Shown: positions 7,170 through 17,529 of the stretch, piece after piece
Position numbering within the stretch: the stretch's first letter is position 1
Layout of the letters: each line of letters opens with the position of its first letter
NCBI GenBank assembly: GCA_018265835.1
Contig: JABLYK010000008.1
Span: 1 to 64,000, forward strand
Length of the DNA stretch: 64,000 nucleotides
Direction: 5' to 3'
DNA from: Oscillospiraceae bacterium
GTDB taxonomy: Bacteria > Bacillota > Clostridia > Oscillospirales > Oscillospiraceae
The notes under the pieces: model-generated
Databases searched by the model: none
What the model was told of the DNA's origin: nothing
The model's input: only the letters and a program-made list of their open reading frames with translations
Position numbers and translations under genes: made by a program

Positions 7170-8222
7170 TTGAAATCAAAGCGACTGATTGCCCTTGCAA
7201 TGACGCTGATCCTGCTGTGCAGCGTCTGCTCCGCGTTCGCGGCCGGCGCCGGCACGGCGGAGGATCCGCTGCTGTCCAGAAGCTATCTCTCCGCCTGGTC
7301 GGAGAAGCAGGTGGAAACTGCCGTTTCCGCGGCAGACACCGCAATCCGCGCGGCACAGCGCAGCGCAAGAGTCGAGGCAAACCGCATTCTTTCCGTCACC
7401 GCAAATAACGGCATCCGGATGGAAACACTGCCCTCCGGCGCTTCGGTTGCCCTGAAGACCGGCGATTTTGTCATGCTGACCGGCGGCAGCGCCACCGTTC
7501 GCATCCAGAGCGGTGTGCTGGTGGATGCCACAACGGGGCGGACCGTCTCCTCTGGAAGCGTGGAAGCATACCACCGTTATATTGCGTGTGAGGATCTCTC
7601 CGCCGTTCTGACCGCCACCGCGCAGGAGACTGCCCTGACAATGTCCGGCACGGCCATCGTCAGCCGCTTTCTGGACGCGACGCCCACGCTGTGGTACGGC
7701 AGCGCCGTGGACTATGTCACCGCGAATGCGCTGATGCTCGGCATGGGCAATATGGAGTTTCGTCCTTCGTATACGCTCAGCCGAGCCATGTTCGTCACCA
7801 TGCTGGGGCGTCTCTCCGGCGTGAACGAGTCTGACTATCCCGGCACATCCTTTTCGGATACGCCGGCGGGACAGTGGTATTCCCCCTATGTCGAATGGGG
7901 GGTGCAGGCCGGTATCGTCACGGGAATGGGCGACAATCGGTTTGAGCCGGACTCGCCCATCACGCGCGAGCAGATGGCGACCCTCATTGCCCGCTATACT
8001 GCGTACACAGGTCTGACCCTGTTGCCGATTTGCGTCACGCCCGCCGTGTTTCAGGATCAGTCCGAGGTTTCCGGCTGGGCGGAAGCTGGCGTGGATCTGA
8101 TGCGGCAGACCGGAATTCTTCGCGGCGACGAAACCGGTTGCTTCCATCCGCGTAACAGCGCCACACGCGCCGAGGCCGCGACCCTTTTCATGCGGCTGTG
8201 CGGCGCCATGTCGCTCATGTGA
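7170..8222 (+). CDS. Exported protein with three SLH domains
   Basis: 350 aa with a TTG start, chosen because AAGGAGG lies just upstream and the product begins with a classic signal peptide (KSKR, then a hydrophobic core, cleavage near Ala24-Ala25). After a non-recognised domain (about 30-170) come three S-layer homology repeats at about 175-225, 235-290 and 295-345. The ITR motif is seen in the second (SPITREQMATL) and variants in the others (TLSRAMFVTML, SATRAEAATL). SLH domains tie proteins to pyruvylated cell-wall polymers, so this is probably a wall-bound surface protein. Its N-terminal domain gives no clue to function. Confidence 0.85.
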   Translation: MKSKRLIALAMTLILLCSVCSAFAAGAGTAEDPLLSRSYLSAWSEKQVETAVSAADTAIRAAQRSARVEANRILSVTANNGIRMETLPSGASVALKTGDFVMLTGGSATVRIQSGVLVDATTGRTVSSGSVEAYHRYIACEDLSAVLTATAQETALTMSGTAIVSRFLDATPTLWYGSAVDYVTANALMLGMGNMEFRPSYTLSRAMFVTMLGRLSGVNESDYPGTSFSDTPAGQWYSPYVEWGVQAGIVTGMGDNRFEPDSPITREQMATLIARYTAYTGLTLLPICVTPAVFQDQSEVSGWAEAGVDLMRQTGILRGDETGCFHPRNSATRAEAATLFMRLCGAMSLM

Positions 8223-8238
8223 TCCGTTACAATCCACA

Positions 8239-8480
8239 AACCGGCGGGGCTGCGCCCCCGCCGGTACCGTTTTCCCCAAAGTCTCGCAGAGTTTCGCCGC
8301 TCGGAAGGCGGCGAAAGAAAATGAAATTTGTTTTTTCCGGCGACATGTGCGGCGGGAAAAACACCGCTCGGCCTGCAAACGTACGAGCGTAGCGAGTGCG
8401 CTGCGGCAGGCCGCAACTGTCTCGAAAAAGTGTTTACACTTTTTCGAAATTGGACCGGCGGGGCTGCGCCCCACCGGTTT
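8239..8480. repeat. Hairpin-rich intergenic element between the SLH gene and mnmE
   Basis: At least five inverted repeats in about 240 bases: 8240-8265 (accggcgggg ... ccccgccggt); 8290-8315 (tttcgccgc ... gcggcgaaa); about 8370-8416 (cggcctgc ... gcaggccg with an inner part rich in gagcg/gcgag); 8424-8450 (tcgaaaaagtg ttta cactttttcga); and 8453-8478, a near copy of the first, followed by six T. The first and last are direct near-copies that bound the element. No ORF in it looks real. The last hairpin with its T run would terminate or attenuate transcription just before the mnmE ribosome-binding site. Confidence 0.55.
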
Positions 8481-8506
8481 TTTCATCGAAAGGAGATGCA
8501 GGCACC

Positions 8507-9874
8507 ATGTCTGATACCATTGCCGCCATTGCCACCGGAAACGTGATTTCCGCCATCGGCATCATCCGCCTGTCCGGGGATGATACGCTCGCCGTCATTG
8601 ACCGGGTGTTCCACCCGGCCTCCGGCAAGGCCATGTCCGAGTCGCCAAACCGCAAGCTGGTATACGGTGCGCTGCGCGACACCGACGGGCAGACGCTCGA
8701 TCTGTGCCTCTGCACAATCAGCCGCGGCCCGTCGAGCTACACCGGCGAGGACACCGCCGAGCTGCAGTGCCACGGCTCCCCCACGGTGCTGCGCGCCGGA
8801 TTGCAGGCGCTGTTTGCCGCAGGCGCGCGGCAGGCGCTGGCCGGGGAATTTTCCAAGCGTGCTTTTTTGAACCACCGGATGGATCTCACGCAGGCGGAGG
8901 CTGTTATCGACCTCATTCACGCGGAATCCGCACAGGAAGCGAAAAACGCCGTTGGGCAGCTCGGTGGCGCGGTATTGCGCCGCGCGCAGAGCGTATATGA
9001 CACGCTGGCCAATATCGCCAGCCACTATCACGCGGTGATCGACTATCCGGACGAGGATATTGAAGCATTTGAGCTGACCGCCTATACCGCCGCGCTGACG
9101 GACAGCATCGCGCAGCTCCAGCGGATGCTGGACACCTTCGCGCGCGGCAGCGTGCTGCACAGCGGTGTGCCGTCCGTGATCCTCGGCCGGCCGAACGCGG
9201 GCAAGTCCTCCCTGCTGAACGCCCTGCTCGGCTACGACCGCGCAATCGTCACCGATATTCCGGGCACGACGCGCGACACCATTGAAGAGCGCGTCACGCT
9301 CGGCGGCGTGCTGCTGCGCCTGACGGACACCGCCGGTCTGCACGCTACAGACGACCCCGTGGAAGCGCTCGGCGTGAGCCGGGCACGCAGCGCAGCCGGG
9401 CAGGCCGCGCTCGCCATCGCGGTGTTTGACGCCTCTGAGCCCCTGACGACGGACGACCAGCAGGTGATTCAGGCGGCACAGCAGGCGCAAGCGCGCATCG
9501 CCGTGCTCAACAAATCCGATCTCCCTGCCGTACTCTCTGCGGAAGCATTTGCAGCGGATTTTGACCGGGTCTGCATCGTCTCCGCGAAGGAGCACACCGG
9601 TCTTGCCGCGCTGGAGGAAGCCGTCGCCGCCCTGTTCCCCCTGCCGGACGCGCCCGCAGGTGAAATTCTCACGAACGCCCGCCATGCCGACGCCGTCAGC
9701 CGCGCGCTGGAATCGCTCCGCGCCGCGCTGGACGCCATGCAGCTCGGCGTCACACCCGACGCCGTTCTGACCGAGGCGGAGGAGGCCATGGGCGCGCTCG
9801 GCGAGCTGACCGGCGCCTCGATCCGGGAAGACATCACGAACCGCATTTTCTCCCGCTTCTGCGTGGGAAAATAA
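8507..9874 (+). CDS. mnmE: tRNA modification GTPase MnmE (TrmE)
   Basis: 455 aa. With MnmG it makes the 5-carboxymethylaminomethyl group on wobble uridine 34 of several tRNAs. Domains: N-terminal tetrahydrofolate-binding domain (1-120), a helical domain, and an inserted G domain with P-loop GRPNAGKSS (about 228-236), DIPGTTRD, DTAGL and NKSD. It ends in the family motif FCVGK with the conserved Cys. The ATG at 8507 has an AAGGAG site and fits the family start; the longer frame runs into the hairpin element. mnmG is not adjacent in this window. Confidence 0.95.
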   Translation: MSDTIAAIATGNVISAIGIIRLSGDDTLAVIDRVFHPASGKAMSESPNRKLVYGALRDTDGQTLDLCLCTISRGPSSYTGEDTAELQCHGSPTVLRAGLQALFAAGARQALAGEFSKRAFLNHRMDLTQAEAVIDLIHAESAQEAKNAVGQLGGAVLRRAQSVYDTLANIASHYHAVIDYPDEDIEAFELTAYTAALTDSIAQLQRMLDTFARGSVLHSGVPSVILGRPNAGKSSLLNALLGYDRAIVTDIPGTTRDTIEERVTLGGVLLRLTDTAGLHATDDPVEALGVSRARSAAGQAALAIAVFDASEPLTTDDQQVIQAAQQAQARIAVLNKSDLPAVLSAEAFAADFDRVCIVSAKEHTGLAALEEAVAALFPLPDAPAGEILTNARHADAVSRALESLRAALDAMQLGVTPDAVLTEAEEAMGALGELTGASIREDITNRIFSRFCVGK

Positions 9875-9885
9875 TCACGTCCAAG

Positions 9886-9918
9886 CAAAAACGGGTACGC
9901 AGCTGCGTACCCGTTTTT
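9886..9918. terminator. Bidirectional terminator between mnmE and the YihY gene
   Basis: AAAAACGGGTACGCAG / CTGCGTACCCGTTTTT is a perfect inverted repeat between two convergent genes. It carries A/T tails on both sides, so it suits both directions. Confidence 0.85.
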
Positions 9919-10735
9919 AGTTTGCCCTCGACTCCTCCATCGCGCGGTTGAACGCATAACCGAGGAGAATGAGCGTGCTGAACATATTGAACCAGAGCAT
10001 CAGGATCACAACCGACGCGAGTGACCCGTAGACGAGCGAATATTTGGCCGACCGGCCGAACATCCAGGAAAACAAAATACTCATTGCCGACACGCACACT
10101 GCGGAAAAGAACGCACCCGGCAGCTGGCGGTTGCGCAGCGCGCGCGGCGCTGTCAACCGGTAAAGGATCAGAATCATCATCAGCAGGATGGCAAACAAAA
10201 GCACAAACCGCAGCCAGTCCCACCAGCCGCCGATGTTCACCCACGGCAGCACCTCGTCCAGCAACTTCAGAAAATGTTGTCCCGTCAGCATCAGCAGGAT
10301 ACAGACGAACACCGCCAGCAGAAACGCCAGCGAAAACACGAAGCTCACCAGCGCGTTCGGCACCGGAGCAAACCGGCGCGAGCCCTGGATTTCTTCCGCA
10401 ATGGCTGAAAACGTGCGGAACGCTGCGGCGGCGGACGTCACCATGACGGCCAGTGCCACGAAGAACAGGACCCGGTTCGTGTTGCCGGAGACATATTGTA
10501 AAAATTCAGAAATCAGTTCCGATGTTTCCCTCGGAAGTACGAGCGACTCCACAACGGTGATCACATTGCCCGGATTCCGCAAAACCATCGCCAGCAGATC
10601 GTAAATACAGATGATCGCCGGAAACAGCGTCAGCACCAGATAGTATGCCAATGCCGCAGCCGAGCGCGGCAGGCGCTTTTCTGAAAAGATCCGTGCCATG
10701 GAAACTGCGATTTTTGTCACGCGCCAATCTTTCAT
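9917..10735 (-). CDS. YihY/BrkB family inner membrane protein
   Basis: 272 aa. Six hydrophobic segments are visible, with the family pattern of a long N-terminal amphipathic part (SAAALAYYLVLTLFPAIICIYD) and a final helix pair near VILMLWFNMFSTLILLGYAFN. The family was once called ribonuclease BN but is an integral membrane family of uncertain function, sometimes linked to efflux or lipid handling. The ATG at 10735 was chosen for its GGAGG site 7 bases away; a TTG two codons earlier is possible. It lies after ftsZ on the same strand but is separated from it by a terminator. Confidence 0.85.
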   Translation of the reverse strand: MKDWRVTKIAVSMARIFSEKRLPRSAAALAYYLVLTLFPAIICIYDLLAMVLRNPGNVITVVESLVLPRETSELISEFLQYVSGNTNRVLFFVALAVMVTSAAAAFRTFSAIAEEIQGSRRFAPVPNALVSFVFSLAFLLAVFVCILLMLTGQHFLKLLDEVLPWVNIGGWWDWLRFVLLFAILLMMILILYRLTAPRALRNRQLPGAFFSAVCVSAMSILFSWMFGRSAKYSLVYGSLASVVILMLWFNMFSTLILLGYAFNRAMEESRAN

Positions 10736-10781
10736 GCGCAAACCTCCAGTTCAGTTTATGCGCAGGATGTGAGAAATATGT

Positions 10782-10816
10782 AAAAACCGCCTTCGAGCAA
10801 AGCGAAGGCGGTTTTC
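10782..10816 (-). terminator. Terminator of ftsZ and the dcw cluster
   Basis: AAAACCGCCTTCG - agcaaag - CGAAGGCGGTTTT, a perfect 13-bp stem with a T run on the minus strand. It lies 17 bases beyond the ftsZ stop codon and ends the division cluster. Confidence 0.85.
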
Positions 10817-10832
10817 GGTCTCAAAATCGGAC

Positions 10833-11966
<1,134 letters not shown>

Positions 11967-12042
11967 AATCGGTTCCTCCCTGTTTCTATTTGTATCTGGT
12001 TCGCGGATGGGCCGCGTGCGATTTTTCTTTTTATTCTTTCCC

Positions 12043-12071
12043 ATTTTATCTCGTTTTCCTTATGAGGTCAA
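12043..12071 (-). promoter_or_regulatory. Internal promoter of ftsZ
   Basis: On the minus strand TTGACC (12066-12071), a 17-bp spacer and TAAAAT (12043-12048). The start would be about 70 bases before the ftsZ ATG. It would allow ftsZ to be expressed above the rest of the cluster. Confidence 0.65.
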
Positions 12072-12085
12072 TCTTTTTTTCCGCG

Positions 12086-12109
12086 TCATTTCAGCCTGGG
12101 CTGAAATGA
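12086..12109 (-). other. Hairpin over the ftsQ stop codon
   Basis: TCATTTCAGCC - 2 bases - GGCTGAAATGA, a perfect 11-bp stem that includes the ftsQ stop. On the minus strand it is followed by A-rich rather than T-rich sequence, so it is more likely an RNA processing or stability element than a simple terminator. Confidence 0.5.
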
Positions 12110-12852
12110 GCACGTTTATCAATGGAAAGATCAATGGTTCCGGTGTCCTGCTCAGTGAGCTGGGCGACCGCGCTTTGCAGCATACTGAACTTGTATTCGA
12201 CGTTTTCGTCCCGGCCGAGCCGGACGGTGAAGCGGCCGTCATATGCAAAGGCGGGGTTTGCCACATCCGAGATATCGACCGTCGTGACCTTACCGGTCAG
12301 CTCGCGCGTAAGGATCTGATTCAGGATCTCCGCCAGATACGTCACCTTGGCGGCGTCCGCTTCCCCGGCAGCGAGGATCGCCCCCACCTCCGGCGCCAGC
12401 GGCGTTACGCCATCGACGCGGATCAGTCCCGCCGTCTCCTCCTCAGTGGCCGTGGTCAGCAGCTTGCAGTTCTGGTCGAGCACCCAATAAGCCGTCCCGG
12501 CGTCAACATACGCCATGGCGCTGCTCTCTGTGACCGTGATGGTCACATGGCTCGGCAGTGCGAGGTTCACCTTGACCTGGTCAATATACGGCAGCTTGGA
12601 ATAAATGCGGCTGGACGCCGAAAACCGGTTGACAAAGAACAGATAGTCGCCCTCTTCAATGCCGGACGCCTCAACGACCTCCTCCGGCGTGTAGAGGGAG
12701 CTGCCCTCCACCGTGATCTTCGACACTTTGAAAAAGACGCTCATGCCCAATACGAGCGCTGCGCAGATGAGCAGGAACATCAGCGGCCCGTAGAGGATCT
12801 TTCTTCGGTTTTTTACGCCGTGCGGCTTGTTGCGCCGCTCCGCTTTTTTCAT
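12091..12852 (-). CDS. ftsQ: Cell division protein FtsQ/DivIB
   Basis: 253 aa. A short basic cytoplasmic N-terminus (KKAERRNKPHGVKNRRK), one transmembrane helix at about 23-43, then an extracellular POTRA domain (FKVSKITVEGSSLYTPEEVVEASGI) and the FtsQ beta domain. It works with FtsL and FtsB/DivIC to regulate septal peptidoglycan synthesis. The ATG at 12852 has an AAGGAGG site; the longer frame runs into murA. It sits between murA and ftsZ, as in other Firmicutes. Confidence 0.9.
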   Translation of the reverse strand: MKKAERRNKPHGVKNRRKILYGPLMFLLICAALVLGMSVFFKVSKITVEGSSLYTPEEVVEASGIEEGDYLFFVNRFSASSRIYSKLPYIDQVKVNLALPSHVTITVTESSAMAYVDAGTAYWVLDQNCKLLTTATEEETAGLIRVDGVTPLAPEVGAILAAGEADAAKVTYLAEILNQILTRELTGKVTTVDISDVANPAFAYDGRFTVRLGRDENVEYKFSMLQSAVAQLTEQDTGTIDLSIDKRAHFSPG

Positions 12853-12869
12853 ACGTGGCCTCCTTTTGC

Positions 12870-14123
12870 CTACACCTCGCAGCAGATATCCGCGCCGAGC
12901 CCGGCAAGGCACCGGTCGAACCGGTCATACCCGCGGCGGACATAACCGTCGTCCAGCAGATCGGTGCGCCCCTCGGCGGACAGCCCCGCCACGATCATGG
13001 CCGCGCCGCCGCGCAGGTCGCTCGCCGTGAGCGGTGCGCCGGTCAGGCGCTCCACGCCGGATATGTAAGCCACCCGGCCCTCGATGCTGACGTTCGCGCC
13101 CAAGCGTCGGAACTCCTCCGCATGGCGATAGCGGTTGGCAAAGATGTTTTCCGTAAACACCGTGGTTCCGCGCGCCTTGAGACAGGCCGCCATCAGCGGC
13201 GGCTGTGCATCCGTCGGAAAGCCGGGATACGGGCGCGTCACAATGGGTCTTGGCGCGATGAGCCGTCCGCCCGAACGCAGGCGTACAGCAGACGATGTGG
13301 TGATTATATCACATCCCGCCTCAGAAAGCGAGTCCAGAACGGTAAGAAAATGCGCCGGATTCACGCCAAACAGCTCAATTTCGCCCCCGGCAGCGGCGCA
13401 GGCGCATAAAATGGTAGACGCCACGATGCGATCCGGCATGATCCGGTGCCCCACCCGCGGCACCGGCGAAAAGCCGCTGACCGTCACGGTGGAGGTTCCG
13501 GCGCCGCCGATCTGCGCGCCGAGCTTCTGCAGATAATGCTGCAGATCTACAATTTCCGGCTCGCGCGCTGCGTTGCAGATCACCGTTTCGCCCTCAGCGG
13601 CACAGGCTGCGAGCATGGCGTTTTCCGTCGCACCGACGCTGGGAAACGGCAGCAGGATGCGCGTACCGCGCAGCTTCTGCGCCCGGCAGACGATGTCGCC
13701 GCCGTGCTCCTGCACATCCGCGCCGAGCGCGCGCAGCGCCTCCAGATGCAGATCGACCGGCCGCGGTCCCAGCTCGCAGCCGCCCGGCATGGACAGCCGC
13801 GCCTCGCCGAAGCGCGCCAGAATCGCGCCCAGAAAAATCACCGACGAACGCAGCTCCCGCATGAGCGTATGCGGGATGAAATTGCGGCTCATGCCGCGCG
13901 AGTCAATGCAAACCACGTCGCCGTCGCGCTCCACCGTGCAGCCAAGATGCCGCAGGATGCGCAGCGTGGTGTCCACATCCCGCAGCTCCGGGACGTTGAG
14001 CAGCTCCGTCTCACAGCCCGCCAGCACCGACGCCGCCATGATCGGCAAAACCGCGTTTTTTGCGCCCTGCACCGACGTGCTGCCGGTCAGTGTATTCCCG
14101 CCGTTGATGTGCCATATACTCAT
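12870..14123 (-). CDS. murA: UDP-N-acetylglucosamine 1-carboxyvinyltransferase (first copy)
   Basis: 417 aa. It transfers enolpyruvate from PEP to UDP-GlcNAc, the first step of peptidoglycan synthesis. The catalytic Cys is present (Cys116 in SMPGGCELG), as are Lys22-Asn23 (GAKNAV) and RPVDLHL. Cys rather than Asp at 116 predicts fosfomycin sensitivity of this copy. The start at 14123 follows a GGAGG site. It lies inside the dcw cluster between murG and ftsQ. A second full-length murA is at 43256-44551, as in many Gram-positives with MurA1/MurA2. Confidence 0.95.
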   Translation of the reverse strand: MSIWHINGGNTLTGSTSVQGAKNAVLPIMAASVLAGCETELLNVPELRDVDTTLRILRHLGCTVERDGDVVCIDSRGMSRNFIPHTLMRELRSSVIFLGAILARFGEARLSMPGGCELGPRPVDLHLEALRALGADVQEHGGDIVCRAQKLRGTRILLPFPSVGATENAMLAACAAEGETVICNAAREPEIVDLQHYLQKLGAQIGGAGTSTVTVSGFSPVPRVGHRIMPDRIVASTILCACAAAGGEIELFGVNPAHFLTVLDSLSEAGCDIITTSSAVRLRSGGRLIAPRPIVTRPYPGFPTDAQPPLMAACLKARGTTVFTENIFANRYRHAEEFRRLGANVSIEGRVAYISGVERLTGAPLTASDLRGGAAMIVAGLSAEGRTDLLDDGYVRRGYDRFDRCLAGLGADICCEV

Positions 14124-14179
14124 AATCTTTCCTCCGCACAGCAATTTCATGCCATACTATGCAAAGGAACGGTTATTTG

Positions 14180-15313
14180 TCATTTTTTCTGCCCGGAAGC
14201 CAGCTCCAGAATCGTTTCCGCAATGCGGTCGGCCGCATCAGGCACGCCGGCAGCCTTCATGTTCTGCGCCATTTCGGAAAGCTGCTGCGGATCGTCCAGC
14301 AGCCCGCGCACCATGGCGTAAAGTTCCCCGGCGGTAAACGCGCCCTCCAGCAGCACCTTCGCGCCGCCTGCGCGCTCGAGCACGCGCGCATTGCGCTCCT
14401 GATGGTTGTTCGTCACGTTCGGGGACGGCACGAGGATTGCGGGCTTACCGATGCACGTCAGCTCCGCGAGCGTGGATGCCCCTGCGCGGCACAGCACCAG
14501 ATCCGCCGCGTCCATCACCAGCGGCATGTCATAAATATACGGGCGCACCTCCATACCGCAGCGCTCCGGAGCCTGCGGGCACTTCTCGGCCAGCGCGCCG
14601 GTCATGCGCTCATACCCCAGCTTGCCGGCGGAGTGAATGAGCGTGAATGCCGGTTCTTCGCACGCGAGCGCGATGAAGTCCGTCATCATCTCGTTCATGC
14701 GCCGCGCACCGAGCGAGCCCCACACGGACACGACCAGCGGTTTGTCCGCCGGCAGACCCAGATACGCCTTGGCCTCCGCCTGCGTGCAGTCGGAAAACGC
14801 GCCGCGCACCGGCGTTCCGGTGACCAGCACCTTCTTCACGTCGGAATAATGCTGGCGGCTTTCCTCAAAACCGACCAGAATACGGTCCACCACGCCGGAG
14901 AGCATCTTGGTCGTCAGCCCCGGTACGGCGTTGGATTCGTGCACCACGGTCGGAACGCCGAGCTGCGCCGCCGCCCTGAGCACGGGATAGCAGACATAGC
15001 CGCCCGTGCCGATGGCGACGTCCGGCTGAAAATCCTTCACAATCTGCTTTGCCGCATGCGTGGCGCTCACGACATTGGAAAGGGATTTCAAATTATAGGC
15101 GATCTCCGACGGCTTCAGGCTGCGGTGGAGATTCGTGACCTCAACCGTGAGGATGTCATAGCCTGCGCGCGGCACAAGATCGGTCTCCATTTTGCCGTTC
15201 GCGCCGACGAAGAGAATGCCGCAGTCCGGCATCCACTCGCGCAGCCGCCCGGCGACCGCCAGTGCGGGATTGATGTGTCCTGCTGTTCCGCCGCAGGTAA
15301 ACAGAAAATTCAT
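14180..15313 (-). CDS. murG: MurG, lipid II-forming N-acetylglucosaminyltransferase
   Basis: 377 aa, GT28 family. It adds GlcNAc to lipid I at the inner face of the membrane to form lipid II. The N-terminal GGTAGHINPALA loop, IGTGGYVCYP, HESNAVPG and the C-terminal sugar-nucleotide site around CRAGASTLAEL are present. It follows ftsW with a 27-base gap and has an AGGAGG site. Confidence 0.96.
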   Translation of the reverse strand: MNFLFTCGGTAGHINPALAVAGRLREWMPDCGILFVGANGKMETDLVPRAGYDILTVEVTNLHRSLKPSEIAYNLKSLSNVVSATHAAKQIVKDFQPDVAIGTGGYVCYPVLRAAAQLGVPTVVHESNAVPGLTTKMLSGVVDRILVGFEESRQHYSDVKKVLVTGTPVRGAFSDCTQAEAKAYLGLPADKPLVVSVWGSLGARRMNEMMTDFIALACEEPAFTLIHSAGKLGYERMTGALAEKCPQAPERCGMEVRPYIYDMPLVMDAADLVLCRAGASTLAELTCIGKPAILVPSPNVTNNHQERNARVLERAGGAKVLLEGAFTAGELYAMVRGLLDDPQQLSEMAQNMKAAGVPDAADRIAETILELASGQKK

Positions 15314-15340
15314 AGGAACGCCTCCTGAATAGAAACAGTG

Positions 15341-16489
15341 CTAGGTCGTCTTCCGCGTTGGGATATCGCGTGAGACGCTCAAAACGATGCCCATCTCCGC
15401 GAGCTGCATGAGCAGCGCCGTGCCGCCGTAGCTGAAAAACGGCAGCGAAATGCCGGTACACGGGATCAGATTCGTGACGACGGCGATGTTCAGAAACACC
15501 TGAATGGACAGCAGCGTCATGATCCCGACGCAGACAAGAAAGCTGTAGCGGTCCGGCGAGTGCATGGCGATCCAGTAGCCGCGGCAGATCAGCAGCGCGA
15601 ACAGGATCAGAATCGCCGCCGCGCCGACAAAGCCCAGCTCCTCGCAGACGATGGAAAAGATATAGTCGTTGTGCTCCTCGGGCAGATACAGATATTTCTG
15701 CCGGCTCTGGCCAAGGCCAAGCCCGAGAAACCCACCCGAACCGATGGACAGCAGCGACTGCACAACCTGATAGCCGTCGCCGCTCTTGTCGGCAAAGGGA
15801 TCCTGCCACGCGGTGATGCGCGCCTGCACGTACGGAATGAATTTGACCGCGATGAACACCAGCACGCCGCTGGCCGCGATGCCGCTGATGAAATAGGACA
15901 GCTTCACACCACCGACAAACAGCATCACAATGGCAATGGCGCAGATGATGATCGACGCGGAAAGGTGCGGCTCCAGCATCAGCAGACCCACAATGCCGAC
16001 CGTGATGATCGCAAACGGGAGCACGCCGTGCTTGAACGTCTGCATCTCGTTTTTGTAGTTGCAGATCATGTTGGCGAAAAAGAGCACCACGCCGATTTTT
16101 GCAATCTCCGACGGCTGGAACGTGGTAAATCCAAGGCTGATCCAGCGCTTTGCGCCGCCGCCGGAGGTGCCGATGATCGGCACGACCATCAGCAGCAAAA
16201 CGGACGCCGCCAGCACCCAGAACGAGAACCGGCGGTACACCGCCATGTTGATCTTGGAAAAGACGATCATAAAGCATACGCCCGCCGCAGCAAACAGGCC
16301 CTGCCGCAGAAAATAGTACATTGGGCTTTTGCCCTGATAGTATGCGCGCGGAAAACTGGCCGACAGCACCATGATGACGCCGATCGTCAAAAGCAGCAGC
16401 GTCAGTACAAAAAATGGGATATCAAAGCTGCCGTGCACCGGAGCGGTGGTCTCTTGTCGTTCAGGGAGTCTTTGCTTGTTGTAATTCAT
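15341..16489 (-). CDS. ftsW: FtsW, SEDS-family septal glycosyltransferase
   Basis: 382 aa SEDS protein with about ten transmembrane segments. It polymerises lipid II glycan strands at the septum together with a class B PBP. The family motif around KYLYLPEEHNDYIFSIVCEELG and the C-terminal GISLPFFSYGGT are clear. The ATG at 16489 has a GGGAGG site; the longer frame reaches into mraY and is not supported. It lies between mraY and murG; murD, often found here, is absent. Confidence 0.94.
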   Translation of the reverse strand: MNYNKQRLPERQETTAPVHGSFDIPFFVLTLLLLTIGVIMVLSASFPRAYYQGKSPMYYFLRQGLFAAAGVCFMIVFSKINMAVYRRFSFWVLAASVLLLMVVPIIGTSGGGAKRWISLGFTTFQPSEIAKIGVVLFFANMICNYKNEMQTFKHGVLPFAIITVGIVGLLMLEPHLSASIIICAIAIVMLFVGGVKLSYFISGIAASGVLVFIAVKFIPYVQARITAWQDPFADKSGDGYQVVQSLLSIGSGGFLGLGLGQSRQKYLYLPEEHNDYIFSIVCEELGFVGAAAILILFALLICRGYWIAMHSPDRYSFLVCVGIMTLLSIQVFLNIAVVTNLIPCTGISLPFFSYGGTALLMQLAEMGIVLSVSRDIPTRKTT

Positions 16490-16515
16490 GAAACCCCTCC
16501 CGGACGGCACAGCGC

Positions 16516-17529
16516 TCACGCGCCGAACCGATGGAAAATACCAATGAAAGAAAGAATGGCGAACACCGTGGAGATCCCGGTAAAGAGCGCGAACAGCTCT
16601 CGTTCCTTCCACTTTTTCCCCGTCCAGCCGCCCATTTCAAGATGGTGGTGGAACGGCGCCATTTTGAACACGCGCTTGCCGTGCGTCAGCTTGAACACCG
16701 ACACCTGAATGATGTCCGACAGCGTCTCGATGATGTAGACAATGCCGAGCGTCACAAGGATCAGCGGCATGTCGTAGGCAAAGGCCATGGCCGCGATCGC
16801 GCCGCCAAGAAACAGCGACCCGGTATCGCCCATGAAAACCTTGGCCGGATTGAAATTATACAGCAGAAAGCCGAGCAGGCCGCCTGCAAGGCCGGATGCG
16901 AATACGCCGAGGGAGAGGTACGTCTCGCCCCACAGCATCGTCACCACGACGAAAAACACGCACACCGGAAAGCTCGTACCCGTTGCGAGGCCGTCCACAC
17001 CGTCGGTGAGATTCACGGCGTTGACCGTGCCAACGATGACAAATGCGGCGAAGATCACATACACCGGCTCCGGAATCGGAACCGACACGTTCCAGAACGG
17101 GATATAGAGATTCGGCGTCACGTAGCCGAACTTCCGCATCAGGAAGATGAACGCCACCGCAGCTACGAGCTGCAGCAGGAACTTCTTTCCCGCCGTGAGT
17201 CCGAGATTCTGCTTTTTCTTCAGCTTTTCATAGTCGTCCAGAAAGCCGATGGCGCCGAACACCAGCGCGAACAGCAGGCAGAAAATGTGGCCGTAGTCGC
17301 CTGCCAGCATACTGCTGAAGCCGACCGTCAGGCACACGACGGCAACGGCGGCAATGAACATTACGCCGCCCATGGTTGGCGTGCCATTTTTGGACATGTG
17401 CCACGTGGGGCCGTCCGTCTTGATGCTTTGCCCTGCCTTGATCCGGCGCAGGAACGGCACCAAAAACACCCCGATCCCGCTGGCTACGATAAATGCGATC
17501 ACAAACGCCAGAATCAGCTTCAACGTCAT
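16516..17529 (-). CDS. mraY: Phospho-MurNAc-pentapeptide transferase MraY
   Basis: 337 aa integral membrane enzyme that joins UDP-MurNAc-pentapeptide to undecaprenyl phosphate, making lipid I. Visible motifs: TMGG near the N-terminus, DDYEK (catalytic aspartates), NLTDGVDGLATG and the C-terminal FKMAPFHHHLE. It overlaps murE by 4 bases (ATGA). Confidence 0.96.
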   Translation of the reverse strand: MTLKLILAFVIAFIVASGIGVFLVPFLRRIKAGQSIKTDGPTWHMSKNGTPTMGGVMFIAAVAVVCLTVGFSSMLAGDYGHIFCLLFALVFGAIGFLDDYEKLKKKQNLGLTAGKKFLLQLVAAVAFIFLMRKFGYVTPNLYIPFWNVSVPIPEPVYVIFAAFVIVGTVNAVNLTDGVDGLATGTSFPVCVFFVVVTMLWGETYLSLGVFASGLAGGLLGFLLYNFNPAKVFMGDTGSLFLGGAIAAMAFAYDMPLILVTLGIVYIIETLSDIIQVSVFKLTHGKRVFKMAPFHHHLEMGGWTGKKWKERELFALFTGISTVFAILSFIGIFHRFGA

